Below are positions 10,669 to 21,534 of a stretch of 64,000 nucleotides of DNA, one piece after another. Origin of the DNA: Bombardia bombarda (taxonomy: Eukaryota > Ascomycota > Sordariomycetes > Sordariales > Lasiosphaeriaceae); the NCBI GenBank assembly GCA_030512295.1, contig JAULSR010000010.1, positions 434,001 to 498,000 on the forward strand, in the 5' to 3' direction. The notes below the pieces were generated by a model. The model ran no database searches and was not told where the DNA came from. It worked only from the letters and a program-made list of their open reading frames with translations. Made by a program: the position numbers and the translations under genes. Numbering within the stretch: position 1 is the first letter of the stretch; every line of letters starts with the position of its first letter.

Positions 10669-13600
10669 TCAACCTTCATTGAACATCCCCGCCACCCCCT
10701 CCAAATTCGGACTTCCCTTCCTATCCGCCCCTCCACCACCACTCCCACCAACACCTCCCGTCCCCCGTCCATCCTCTCCCGTCGTCATAAATTCCTGCGC
10801 CATCTTGCTCCTCCCCGACTTCTTCCCAGCCCCCGCCCCCGCACCACCACCCCCGCCACCACCGTCTAACCCATTCCCATACCCAAGACTCTTGCTCAAC
10901 CTCCCCATCTCCGAAATACTCACCCCCTTCAAATCCCTTAATAATTCCAGCACAACCCCTCTCTGCGTCCTCGACGAGCCCGACCCAGCCAATAGCTGCC
11001 CGATCGCCTGGTCCACCGCCTGCGGCTTGATCCCCGGCAAGCTCAGCAATATATTCCTCGGCGTCGGCGTCAGCGAGTTATAATATACCAAGATCGCCGC
11101 GATCAGCGCCCCCAGCTCCTTCTGCGACTCCACAAAATACGGATCGTGCAGCGACGACACGGCGCTCTGCATCACCTGGCTAGATATAAACTCCCTGATC
11201 GAGCTCGACGTGCCCTCCGGGATGGGAAAGTTCTCGTCCGGCCTCGTGACCGTACCGGCGGCGGCGCCGTCCTTGGGGCCGCTCTGCTGCTCCCGGAACT
11301 CGGGAATGATGGACCTAAACACCCTCAGCACCACACCACAGCACCTGCCGTCGTGCATGCGGATCGCGTGGCTGCCAAAAACCAGCAGCGGCTCCGCAAT
11401 ATTGTCGTTCATCAGGCAAAACCTCCTGAGAGAGGGGTACTTAGTCTCCGCCAGCGCTTCCTGGGTCTTGCTGCTGGGGACATTCGTTGGGGGTGCTAGA
11501 GTCATCAAAGCCAATTTGTAAGCCATGTCGTCTTCAAGAGGAGGTTCAGAGTGCCCGGCCATCCGTGCTTTCTTCTCCTTTTTCTTATTCTCCTTCTTAG
11601 CTCTGGAGTGGTGAAACTCACCGGCCCTTGACGGATCAAGGAAATCAGCCACCATTATGACCGCAGAGTATGTAAGCTGGCGTAAGATGCTCTCGGCCTT
11701 CATCTCTTCTGTCAGCTCCTCTGCCGCTGCCTGGACCGCCTCCTGCCTGCCCAACTTGTCCCAGTCCATACTGATCTTGGCGTCCATCTCCTTGAAGCAG
11801 GTGGCAAGAATCGGTGGCAAAAAGTGGCCCTGCAGCTCCACAGGGCAGTGGTCGACTAAATATCTCACAAGGTTAAGCAGGTTGATGATCTGGTGCGCCG
11901 AGAGGCACGCCATGTCGGCGAATAGCGCGTTGGCCAACGGTCCTGGGAGCTCCAGAAATCCGTAGAACTGCATATCCAGCCGGCTCATACAAAATATGAT
12001 GGCGTAGCACGTCTCGCGAACAAACCGGACTGACCCGCGGATCGTAGAGGCGAGCCCCTCGAGCGTGTTCTTCTTATCTAGTACTCTGGCATAGAAGTCG
12101 TCTTTGCTTCCTTCAGAAATGCCAGCTTGCCAGAAACGGTCTGTCAGTACTCTACCTACCACAGAGCGCATTTCTTCGGGCAGTAAAGTCCAGTTCTTTG
12201 GGTCGTGGCACGCATGTGCATAACTTGGTCTTCGTCAGTAACATCATCTCCAAACAACGTAAGCAGACCACGTACCTCAGAAATTTGAGCAGTTCCGGGA
12301 GAATAAGAGGGAACGCATCCTGCCACAACTGGCACGACGCCTGGTAAGGGGCAGAATTCTTCTCTAGCTTCTCCACCGAGTATGTAAGGAAAGACTTAGT
12401 AGAGCGCAGCGGCAAGAACTGGTCACATCTCGTTAGTCAATCTACAATCCCCAAGCCAGGGGAGATAACAAACCGCTTGTCTCTGCTCCAGCTCACTCTG
12501 CAAAGCCAGACCCTCGGCGTCAAGCTCCGCCGAGCCCCAATCGCTGATTCCATGTATACGACGATTTGCCAAGTACTTCTGCGCCTTGTCCAGACCAATC
12601 AGCTCGCAGAAGCCTCCATAAGAGATCAGAGCTCCTTTCAAGGATGGATCCTTCCACTGGTTTTTAATGGGTTCGACAAAGGCCGCGAGGCGGCTGAGTC
12701 GTACGGCTGGATCAATCTGAGCAGCACGGTGACTGAAACCTGAAGTCAGCTACATATCTAGTTTTCCTTTAAACAAGCCACACTTACATAATAATGAAGA
12801 GAAAGCTCTGGTACGCGATTTGACGTTTCTCGTCAAGCGTCCCAGAGGCAATCATCTCCTGGACTTTGGCTTCCAGCTGTTCATAGACATCCTACAAATG
12901 CTGATTAGCCCGGTGTTTCCCAAGAAAAAGGGGAGGGAAAAAGCTTACTAAGAGGTGGTCAGGCATTTTTGAAGCAAGTCTTTGCAGCTCAACCATACTC
13001 TCTGTCTGCAAATCTCGAATCGCATCATTGTAATGTTTGTGCTCCGGCTGCAGTGCCGGCCACGTCATCAAGATGTGCTCCAAAACTCTCAACATGAAAT
13101 GCGGCTTGGTATCAAGCGCAGTAGTAGAAAAAGCGACTAATAGCTGAAGCACCCGCTTGCGGATGAGGGGATCCTCAACCTTCATCTCCAAGCGACGACC
13201 GCACCACTCCTCAAAATAAGCCTCGATGTTGGTGACCGTTTGTTCATCCTCAGGGCTCTGTGTGCGATTCTTCCTCCATTTCGTATAGCCCTTGAGCGCG
13301 GCCTCAACTACGGTAGAGTGTGCGTCAACTCTGAGCACAGGCATAGAGTTCTTAGAGTAGTTTGCTGGGTTAAGCGGGGGCTGCCCATCGTAAAGTGTCT
13401 GGAAAGCACTCTCGGCTTGATTTAGAATATAAGAGAAGGCGTCTGATAGCTTCAGCTGGACGATGTTCTCGATCACCTGACAGCTGTATCGTCTGTAGTT
13501 GCCCAAGAACGCGTGTCGTTCGGGAACAGTATCGGTATCCTCCATTAGGAGAACAAATGTAGCATCCTCGGTATCCTCTGGGAGGTTTTCGTACCGTATT

Positions 13601-15011
13601 AGTCGGGAGCTGCAAAGTTCTAGAAGGGGAAGCACGAGCGGCGTGTTGGCTGCAGCCGGACCAAGCGATCGATGGCTAAGCAGGCGTGTCCAAGTGACCA
13701 ATACGGGGATCGATACAACCAGGCTTTGGCTCTCGACCACCATAATCAAGAGCTCCAGAAAGTTTTGAACATTGGTGTCTGGCGGTATCGAGGCGAATTT
13801 CCGGTCAAGATAGTTTCCAACGCAAGATATCATCTAGGACTACTGTTAGCATGTGTGTCGGATATCTGCAGAGTGAGAGGGATAGCTTGCCTCGGAGAAC
13901 TTCTTGGAAAATTGGTACTTATCGTCATCGATTTCCTGAGCATTTACTGTGGACCACTGGAAAAGCTGTTTGCACAGTTCGACCATTTCGTTGCTGTACA
14001 TGGGCAAAACGAGCTCAACAAACTCATCGCTGGTGAAGGTCGTTCGAGAGTAGAGGGAGTGGAGGACCTCCAAAGCAGCCTTTGCAAGAGAAAAGTAGTC
14101 AATACAACAGAACGCGGGCATAGAATCAGGAAGGACTTGGAGGAGTTGGCAACCTTTTGGATGGGTACGTATGGAACAGCAAGACATCTGCATATAACGG
14201 CACGGCTATCGGAAGCGTGGATTGCTTTTGGGATTGCCCACGGCATGACAGAGTTGAGGACGGAGAGGGCCCTCAGGACACAGGCCTCGACTTCATTGTT
14301 ACGTCCGAGGTCCTGGGCCAGGCACTCGGTAATGAGCTGGGTTACTCTACTGATCCACCCCTCGTCTCCGCATCGTACGTGAGGGCCGACCTGCCGGTTG
14401 GGGAAGGACTCGACAAGGACGGCCGAAGGGGTGAAGATCTCGACGCAGGCCTTGCTCAACACGCCCTCTCGCATGGCGACTGCGGCATCCTCTCCATTGA
14501 AGATTTCGTCCGAGAGGATCTCTAGAATCTGGAGCACAAACTCCTTGTGAACGGCCGAGACCCGCCACAGACTGACCAGGATGAGATCCATGTCCATCCA
14601 CGCGGCGGCCCAGCAGCGCTTGGCCACCTCGACCCAAAGTTGGGCAATCTTGATTCTCAGATATGTCGGGTCTTCCACGGAAATGCCCTGGGATAGCTCC
14701 AATATCCAATTACGCAAGAACTGGCGCTCATTCTCGGTGTATTCGGCCCACTTGTGGTTCACGGCGTACTCGATGAGGGACAGCCCGTAATGGCGGACGA
14801 TGGGCTCCTGAGATTTGACTGAGGCCAGGGTGAAGCCGTGGGACGGGGCCCCCGTTTGTGTTTTGACGCTTTCGAGGAAGCTTTGTGCTTCCTGGCGAGA
14901 CTGGTTCGCTGAGTAGGGGCTGTGCACGATGTTGAGCGCATTGTGAATTTGGGACAAGATGTCGTCGGCAGCGCCAGGACCAGTCGCCCCGTTGGATACC
15001 ATGGCGGCCAT
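10669..15011 (-). CDS. MSN5: Exportin-5/Msn5-type karyopherin, about 1330 aa
   Basis: Importin-beta superfamily nuclear export receptor that binds RanGTP and cargo and moves through the nuclear pore. Yeast Msn5 exports phosphorylated proteins; animal exportin-5 exports small structured RNAs. I read seven exons: 15011-14154, 14079-13891, 13833-12949, 12891-12788, 12732-12474, 12418-12276 and 12223-10669. All junctions keep the frame. Recognisable family blocks include the N-terminal VRHYGLSLIEYAVNHKW, KAALEVLHSLYSRTTF across the first intron, the ESQSLVVSIPVLVTWTRLL helix and DEKRQIAYQSFLFII. The exportin-1-like domain falls at about residues 110-270 and the rest is HEAT-type helices. The C-terminus is a Gly/Lys-rich disordered tail. 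The second intron (13890-13834) begins GCAAGC instead of GT. Met1 is taken at 15011 (MAAMVSNG); upstream in-frame sequence looks like 5' UTR. Identity is confident; exon edges are inferred by eye. Confidence 0.9.
13834..13890 (-). other. GC-AG intron in the exportin gene
   Basis: The 57-nt intron starts GCAAGC after exon ...TTCTCCGAG and ends CCTAG before ATGATATC. It has a GCTAAC branch point 12-17 nt before the acceptor. No GT donor nearby restores the frame. The join gives FSE|MISCVGNYLDR, which fits the family. Confidence 0.8.
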
Positions 15012-15927
15012 GGTTGGGGTAAAAAAGAAAAGAGGTTTGCCCGATCGCCGAGAGGTTCGCGAATTTGTAGGATCGGAAAGATATCGTGACCACCGTAGTG
15101 GTGGCTCAGGCAAGAATCATACGTTAGGTAATTGCACGGTTGACGGTCGGAGTTGCAACAGCGGGTTGCAGCAGGGCTTGGGACTTGGGGGGGCTTGCGT
15201 TGTTGTCGTCGTGCGTGTTTGTCGTGTCGGGGTTGGCTCGGTTAGGTGAGGGAGAAAGAGCAACAATGAGGCAAAGGAGTCTAATACGAGAAAAGCTCAA
15301 AGCTCGTCGGAGCGTCTACTATTTATTGACGTCTGGGTTGCTTCTGTGCAAAAGAGCAGATGTCATTGTCATTTCCGCTTTCTCGGTGAACGGGAAATAC
15401 CTTATCCACTGGGGCCAGGTACCTGACCACTCACTTATCAGGCGCGCTCGGGCGCGCAGACGCCTTCAGCTTTCTGGACCCTGCTCGCCTGCCTGCAACG
15501 CTGTGGATCAGGGCCCGCTTCGGCCACTGAAAAGGGAAGGCGGTGAAGCCTTAAATGGCACTTGGCGGGCCTGAAGGTCGCTGAAATTGCATCACCGGCA
15601 TTTAATGCCAATCTGCCCCACCAAAGAACAGGCATTCCGAATTCCCGATTGATGCTTCAATTCGATTTGAAGCACTTCCATGTACCACCGTTTATCGTGC
15701 TTTTAGCTTTCGTTTGGATGCAAGATGGAGGAAAATCTTTCATTTGAAAGTTTACATCAGTTAAGGCTTTTGGACCAATGATTATGTTTACTTTTCAGGC
15801 GCTTATGGATTTATAAGTATGAAATGCAGTTCATCCATTGGATCATGACGACCTGTTCTAATTTGTGCCGACACTTGAGAGCCCCTTTATAGATCTAATG
15901 ACATGGCTTTGCTCGACGCGTTTGTTA
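15012..15927. promoter_or_regulatory. Upstream region of the exportin gene, with 3' flank of DPH7
   Basis: Both neighbours are on the minus strand, so this holds the exportin promoter and 5' UTR (left) and the DPH7 3' UTR (right). GGCGCGC occurs twice, separated by TCG, at 15441-15457. No gene is supported: the open frames on both strands are short and unlike any family I know. Confidence 0.5.
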
Positions 15928-17273
15928 TTAAAGATTGAACTTCCACAAACACAACAACTTGTCATAAAAGCTTGTTGACACAATCGATAGGTCCTCTGTC
16001 CAACCCGGTTGAAGGTCGCTGCCGTAATTCATGCTCTTGTGCTCCTCGAAGCGGCCAATGGTGCGAAACTGATACTTGCCGTCTGCGGTTCTGATAAGCT
16101 CAACAATTCTCGCACCAGCATGCATGCATGAAACCAGCAGCCTCGCTCGCCAGCTGTGACCATCGGCGATACCATCGTCCAGATCAATCAGCTTCAGTCG
16201 CCATACACCGCCCCCGAGATTGCTCTTTGCGAGTATCTCAGCCCTGCTGGGACCATACGGCTGCGCTGAAATAGAGAATAACCTGATGTGGTCATCATAG
16301 CTCCCTGTGATAACCAGTTCTGCCCCGTCTTTTGTCAAACACAGAGGCAGTATCGCTGTGACTCCAGCCTCGTGGCCTTTGAACCGAGCTCCCATGTGAG
16401 AGGTGATGTCGACAGGGTGTTGTGTCTCATCATCAGCATCCGCAGCACCGAGGGTGCATCTTTGGTAACGCAGGGCGGAGTCATCCCCGCCTGAATACAC
16501 TCCAAAAGAGCTTTCGTTTTTCTGCAGCCCTTCGTAAGGCTGTCCTGTAGTGGTGCCAAGAAAGGGAGAAATCGAAACGGTCCAGGCCTCAAGAGTGTGC
16601 GTAATGATCGGCTCTGGGTACAGTACCCAGCTTCCTTCGGAAACTCCCAGATCGACCAAGTACACGTGCCCAGCCGAGGTGGTGATGGCCACCATGTCCG
16701 CCCTTGTAGGATGCCAGCAGAAGGAGGTAAAGAGAGTATCCGTGTCAATGGCACCGTCTGCGTCTTTAGACATCGTGGCCATGTCCATGGTCTTGAGGTG
16801 CTTCAACGGCTGCTCCCCGCTTGGGTCCAATTTGAACATGGCAAGAGTGCCCGTGCTGGAGACTACGCCGCAAATATCATGTTTGCAGGCGTGTGGGTTA
16901 AAGTGCAAATCTAACAAAGCAGATGGCTGAGGCTTTGTTTGGATGTGAATTCTGTGGCGGTAATTAGTTTCAGTGATAACAGGAGACAAGAGTGCATGGC
17001 TCACAATTTGTCGTCTTCGACCTTGTAGACAATAATGCTTCCATTACGACTTTGTGGTGTCTTGACTGTCGCCTCTGCTAGAGAATCATCATCGCTTTCA
17101 GCGTCTGCATTTTCAGCAATGGCAGCAGCGGCATCCTCGTCCTTTTGTAGGTTGTATGTGCCGACCAAAAAGTAAGACGGGTGAGCGGGACAAAACTCCA
17201 CGCAGCTTGGCGGGAGATCCAGCTGGAGCGATATCAGGGACGCCAGTGGCATCGGTTCATCCGAGCAGGCCAT
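15928..17273 (-). CDS. DPH7: Diphthine methyltransferase/methylesterase (DPH7), 430 aa
   Basis: WD40-repeat enzyme of diphthamide synthesis. It removes the methyl ester from diphthine methyl ester on eEF2 before the final amidation, in the cytosol. Two exons: 17273-17005 and 16951-15928. The intron 17004-16952 starts GTGAGC, ends CACAG and carries an ACTAAT branch point; the join reads EDDKL|IHIQTKPQ. Hallmarks of the family are present: FCPAHPSYFLVGTYNLQ near the start, a SGGDDSALRYQ blade, GGGVWRLKLIDLD, SCMHAGARIVEL, HKSMNYGSDLQPGW and the ending STSFYDKLLCLWKF. The acidic insertion at about residues 50-70 (AENADAESDDDS) is a low-complexity loop. The start codon lies 467 bp from that of the DUF1917-like gene on the other strand. 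Confidence is high because several diagnostic words occur in order. Confidence 0.93.
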
Positions 17274-17740
17274 TTTGTCTTCAAACTAAGAAAGACCAAT
17301 GATAGCAGCGCGATGGGTGTTTGATCAGACCAGATTACGTAGGTATGGGACTTTTGTTGTTTGTAACGGGAAGGTGCTTTGGAGCTTTTGGCTTGCACTT
17401 GCTTTTTCCTGGAGACGAGGGGCTGCAGAAATTGGATGGACCCTGGCATCTAAAACATGAACACCCACGCCGACCTTCTCACTCGCTAAACATTTCAAAC
17501 AGTAATAATAAACGCCCTCAATCAGAATAACTTCAGTCAGAGAATACGACCTTTGCTGCTGCCCAAATTGAACCTTTGGCTCTGAACCACATCATACACT
17601 CACGAATGCTTTCTCTGGCTTCTGAGAGCCAAAGAGCGTGACGAGACGGACGGCTCTTACACCTGGAACCGATGCCTTGAAAATCAACGCACGAACACAA
17701 AGGGTGGCCGTTGACCATAAAGTGTAAAATCCTACCCACC
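17274..17740. promoter_or_regulatory. Divergent promoter of DPH7 and the DUF1917-like gene
   Basis: A 467-bp region separates two start codons pointing away from each other, so it must hold both promoters and 5' UTRs. I cannot assign a specific element with confidence. Confidence 0.6.
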
Positions 17741-18867
17741 ATGGATCCAGAATCAGACTTCTACGGTCAGCCTCTCACTCTATTTCATTCATTTACTCTT
17801 TCCATCACCAGCCAACCAGCCACTAACACCATCAACAGGCGACGAAGAAACCGTCTCCAAACTCAACGCCCGCCTTGAGGAGCTAGACACATCTCAATTC
17901 TGGGAATCCCAAACTCCCACCCAAACCATATCCACCGGCGACAACAGTCAGAAACCCCAGAAACAAAAGCAGAAACAATCCCTCACCATGTCCACCACCC
18001 CCAATCCCCACCACAGCACCAGCAGCCGCCTCCACAACCGCTACGCAGGCCAACCCTCCGCCTGGCAGCTCTCCGAATCCGTCGACGCCTTCCTCGCCCG
18101 CCTGCCGCCCTCCACGACCGACTGGCGCCCGGAACTAGACTGGATCCGCATCGCCAATCCCTTCATCCCCGCCGAGCCCGTCAACCTGCCCATGCTCCAC
18201 GAGGCCGGCAAGAAGCGCCTCGACATGCTGTCCGGCTTCATGGAGATGAATTTTGCCGCCGCCAGCAAGCAGTCGCCCGCGTTCGCGCACAAGGAGATGA
18301 TCAAAGACCGCGAGGAGGCAGTGCAGGACCTGCGCGACCTCGCCGCCGCCTGCAACCTCGTCATGGGCAAGTGGATGCTCTTCCCCGAGCCCGGCGCCGA
18401 GGTCGACGCCGTGTGGGCCGCGGTCGCCAAGGCGACGGCCAACAACGAGCTGGGCATCGCGGCAAAAGTGGAGACGCGGGACTCGCCGACCAAGGCGCGG
18501 CTACTGTGCGTGTACACCAAGGACTTTAGGGACAAGGTGGATGTGGCGAGGGTGTTGAACCGGCTGCGGGAGCTGGAGCTGGTGAGGGCGGGGAGGAAGC
18601 CGATTTACTACAAGCTTGGTTTGTTTTCTTGCTTTCCCCCCTTTTACACATGATGCTAACCGTGAGTTATTAGAGGCCTGGACAGAGCTGGATATTTACA
18701 GCGGAAATAAATGGAGCATCGGAGCGTCAATGGTATGTTTGGCCCGCCTCATCCATTTTGGGTGACGATTAGGCGTCTGTTATTGCGACTGACAAAACGA
18801 ACAGTACTCTTCTACCGAGATATTTGGTTACATCAAGGATATTACCTCTCGCCGGCGTTTGCAATAG
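17741..18867 (+). CDS. DUF1917/Bles03-like protein, 308 aa
   Basis: Four exons: 17741-17765, 17839-18618, 18674-18732 and 18805-18867. The first donor is GTCAGC and the others are GTTTGT and GTATGT; acceptors end AG after CTAAC-like branch points. The joined frame runs MDPESDFYG|DEETVSKLNARL to TSRRRLQ. The family (DUF1917, Bles03/C11orf68 in animals) has an eIF4E-like alpha/beta fold but no established enzymatic role. Supporting words are WRPELDWIRIANPF (about residue 120), NLVMGKWMLFPEP (about 195), TKARLLCVYTKDFRDKVDV and AWTELDIYSGNKW with SMYSSTEIFGY across the last two introns. Residues 30-80 form a Gln/Ser/Thr-rich disordered lead. It would be a soluble protein. The divergent partner is DPH7. 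Confidence in the gene is high; the family name comes from memory. Confidence 0.8.
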
Positions 18868-19689
18868 ACGAAATATCCCTTACTCATCTAGACTAATAGA
18901 GTCTCGACACGCATGACAATGATCTACACAGGCACAGGGCGTGTTTTCAAACTCATTATTACATTTTATTCTTTTAATTGCGTACGAAAATGGGGCGTAC
19001 CTTAGGGGCGGTGGGTCTTCGGGTCTTCGGGAGTCACAACGAAAGAATGTATGATATTTGTTTTTTGGTGATCGTTAATGGATGAATAAATTTGTATTTC
19101 CAAAAACGTCTACCGCCGCTGTCCTTGGGCTCTATGGCGCTTGTGGCTGTCAACAGCTAGTGGGCGTGGGTGTCTGCTACTATCATGCTCAAGAAATCCT
19201 ACGCTATCGGCAGAAATCCAACTGGAAGCAGCTTATTGTTCCTGCCTTCCCAACCCAGAGAGTGGAATGGTGTTGCCTTGTAGTTAACATAGGCCAAACG
19301 TCCAGCCCATCTAGCTGAAAGCTGTCTCCTGCAAAATAGAGTGCTCACACCTACCTCAGTTTATAGAAAGTCGGAGTGGAGTATTCGGTCATGCTGGCTA
19401 TGCGGCTTCAGCCACCAGACCTCCCCTAGCGGACGGCCTCGACACAGCCACCACATCAAGCGGTGCCAGTCGTTCAGCAGCGCTTTCCCATTCTTCTTTC
19501 GAACCAGAGGTAGAAGGGTAGCTACCTTACATGCTGCCAGCAGGTAGGCAGATAGACCTTGGCGCTTTTATATCCTCCTAGATAGCATGTCGGTCGGTCG
19601 ATATTGAGATACTGCGTACAAGTACGCCGATAAACAAGCAGGCAGGTAATTGTTATCCCGCCTCCTTTTTCTTTTCCCCCATACCACCA
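18868..19689. other. Convergent intergenic region
   Basis: Lies between the 3' ends of the DUF1917-like gene (+) and NAA30 (-). A TACCTTAGG word occurs at 18998-19006. I see no gene; the 60-80-codon open frames are unconvincing. Confidence 0.5.
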
Positions 19690-20396
19690 TCAGCTCGGCC
19701 CAGTATCCACCTCATCCAGCGAGAGATCCGTCGCCGCGTCGGGATCGATCTGCTTCAGCAGCAGGACCAGCCTGTACGCGCTGTTGCCGTTGAGATAGTA
19801 CCTGTGCAGCTTCTTGGAGCGCAGGAAGCCGAGCCGCTCGTATAGGCGCATGGCGGGGATGTTTGTCTCCTCGGTCTCGAGGACGACCTCGTCGGCGTTG
19901 CGGTGGGTCATGGCGTCGATGGCCTTCTTGACGAGCGCGGTCGCGACGCCGTGGCCGCGGTAGGTGGCCGATACGGCCAGCATTGCGATGTAGCCGCGCA
20001 TGGTCGGCGGCGAGTGCGAGGCGTGCGCCTCGAGCTTGCAGATGATGACGCCGACTAGGGACGAGTCGGACGGGTTGAGGGCCTGTTCGCGGTGGTGGGC
20101 TCGGGTCAGAATATGTAGGTACGATATATATTCAGATTTGTGTGTGCTGTCTGGTGTGTGCAATGAAGCAACTAACTCACCATGTAACAGAGATGCCCCC
20201 ATTGGTAGAGAAAGTAGCGGTAGACATAGATGCTGTATGGCTCGCTCAGGTCTTTGGAGATGAGGGCGCGGATCGCGGGGAGGTAGACCGACTCCAGGGA
20301 GTGCTCATACTGGATGTACTTGAGTTCGCCTGGGAGCGCTGCCATTCGAGGAGGTGTCGTCGTCGTTATTTCTGTTGCCGTCGTTGTCTTGTCCAT
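19690..20396 (-). CDS. NAA30: NatC N-alpha-acetyltransferase catalytic subunit (Naa30/Mak3), 202 aa
   Basis: GNAT-fold enzyme that transfers acetyl from acetyl-CoA to N-terminal Met followed by a hydrophobic residue. It works on the ribosome with Naa35 and Naa38. Two exons: 20396-20181 and 20082-19690; intron 20180-20083 (GTGAGT...AACAG), junction CYM|ALNPSDSS. Key signatures: LSEPYSIYVYRYFLYQWGHL before the intron, RGYIAMLAVSATYRGHG with the acetyl-CoA loop RGHGVA at about 114-119, and VVLETEETNIPAMRLYERLGF near 140-160. The ending is acidic. The first 17 residues are Thr-rich and a second Met (MAALPGEL) could be the real start. The length fits the family. Its upstream region faces PDAT and carries a strong inverted repeat. 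Confidence 0.93.
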
Positions 20397-21534
20397 GGTT
20401 CCTCAAGGGTAGGGATCGTTGATGTGGTCAGATGGATGGGTAAGGCGGATAGCTCGCGAGCAGTAACGCGGACGCGTGGGGTAGTTGGGTTGAGGCCTAG
20501 AGGCACTAAGTCTAAGTTTAGACTTAGGGGTCTTGATGGATCAGGCGGGCGCTGAGTAAACTGAGGGGTAGAGCGCCTATCTAATGCTTGTACTTTTGTC
20601 GAAACAACGCGACTGATATGCAATGGCAAAGCTCACGAGGCCCACTTGAGAAGGACAAGCAATGAGAGACCAAACGAGAAGTTATATTTGCAAGGAGCTA
20701 CCTTGAAGTGGACAGCGAGCTGCAAGAGGGGGAAAGGGGGAGGGAAGTGCTACGAGATAGAAGTTGCCCTGGGCCTGACAACCCACGCGCTTGATCATTC
20801 GGGTTGTGCGCTAGACGGCGGGGCGGGGATATGATGGAGCTGCCAGTGATGCAGTTGCAGTTGAAGCTGCAGCAGCGCTCGCTGTGCACTGTGCAGTGCC
20901 GTCCTCAGCGTCGCTTTCACATGCAAGACATCCCGCCCATCCATCCAACCCAATGGACTCCCAGGGCTCTCTCATGTACTGAAGGCCAGGAAAACCCACT
21001 AAAGCAGTCATTACGTCAGAGAACATGGCCATGCGACGCAGCAGATCCGGGCCGTCCGGCGTCACGGGAGTGGTCTGTTTATTTCCCGTCTTTTTTCACT
21101 AGCCAACAGGCCCCCTCGGTTGCCATTTGCGAAATAATTCGGGAAGGAGAGTCGACGAGGGTTGGAATGATGAAGCTAAAGTTTCAAGCTTTTCTTGGGG
21201 GATTTTAATCCTTGTGCTCCCCCACGCGCGTCACAGTCACAACCATCACGACACCACCTGAGAGTAGTGAGCGCTTTGGTCAAATAAACATATCAGACCC
21301 ATCGTAAGGTGCCTTAGCTGCTTAGGTCGTCGACTTGCATCCACACTACCTAAGTAAGAGCGACGTCGGTCTGGACAGATAGTCAAGAACCTTGAACCTT
21401 GACCCTGGATCCGGAACCCGCGGCGGTGTGCTTTCTTTACGTACCACAGTCTCGCTCTTTGATTTTAGCAATCGCGTCCCGCAACTCAAAACACCACAGC
21501 CCGCAAGTGATCGCCATTCCAGCCCGTCTTCTGG
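20397..21534. promoter_or_regulatory. Divergent promoter region of NAA30 and PDAT
   Basis: A 1.1-kb region between two outward-pointing start codons. It contains the inverted repeat at 20506-20527, 110 bp upstream of the NAA30 start. A run of short C/A-rich words lies in the presumed PDAT 5' UTR at 21230-21260. The 134-codon open frame at 20804-21208 has no family resemblance. Confidence 0.6.
20506..20527. repeat. Perfect 10+10-bp inverted repeat
   Basis: Left arm CTAAGTCTAA, spacer GT, right arm TTAGACTTAG: the arms are exact reverse complements. The symmetry suggests a binding site for a dimeric protein, or a small hairpin if transcribed. Confidence 0.9.
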
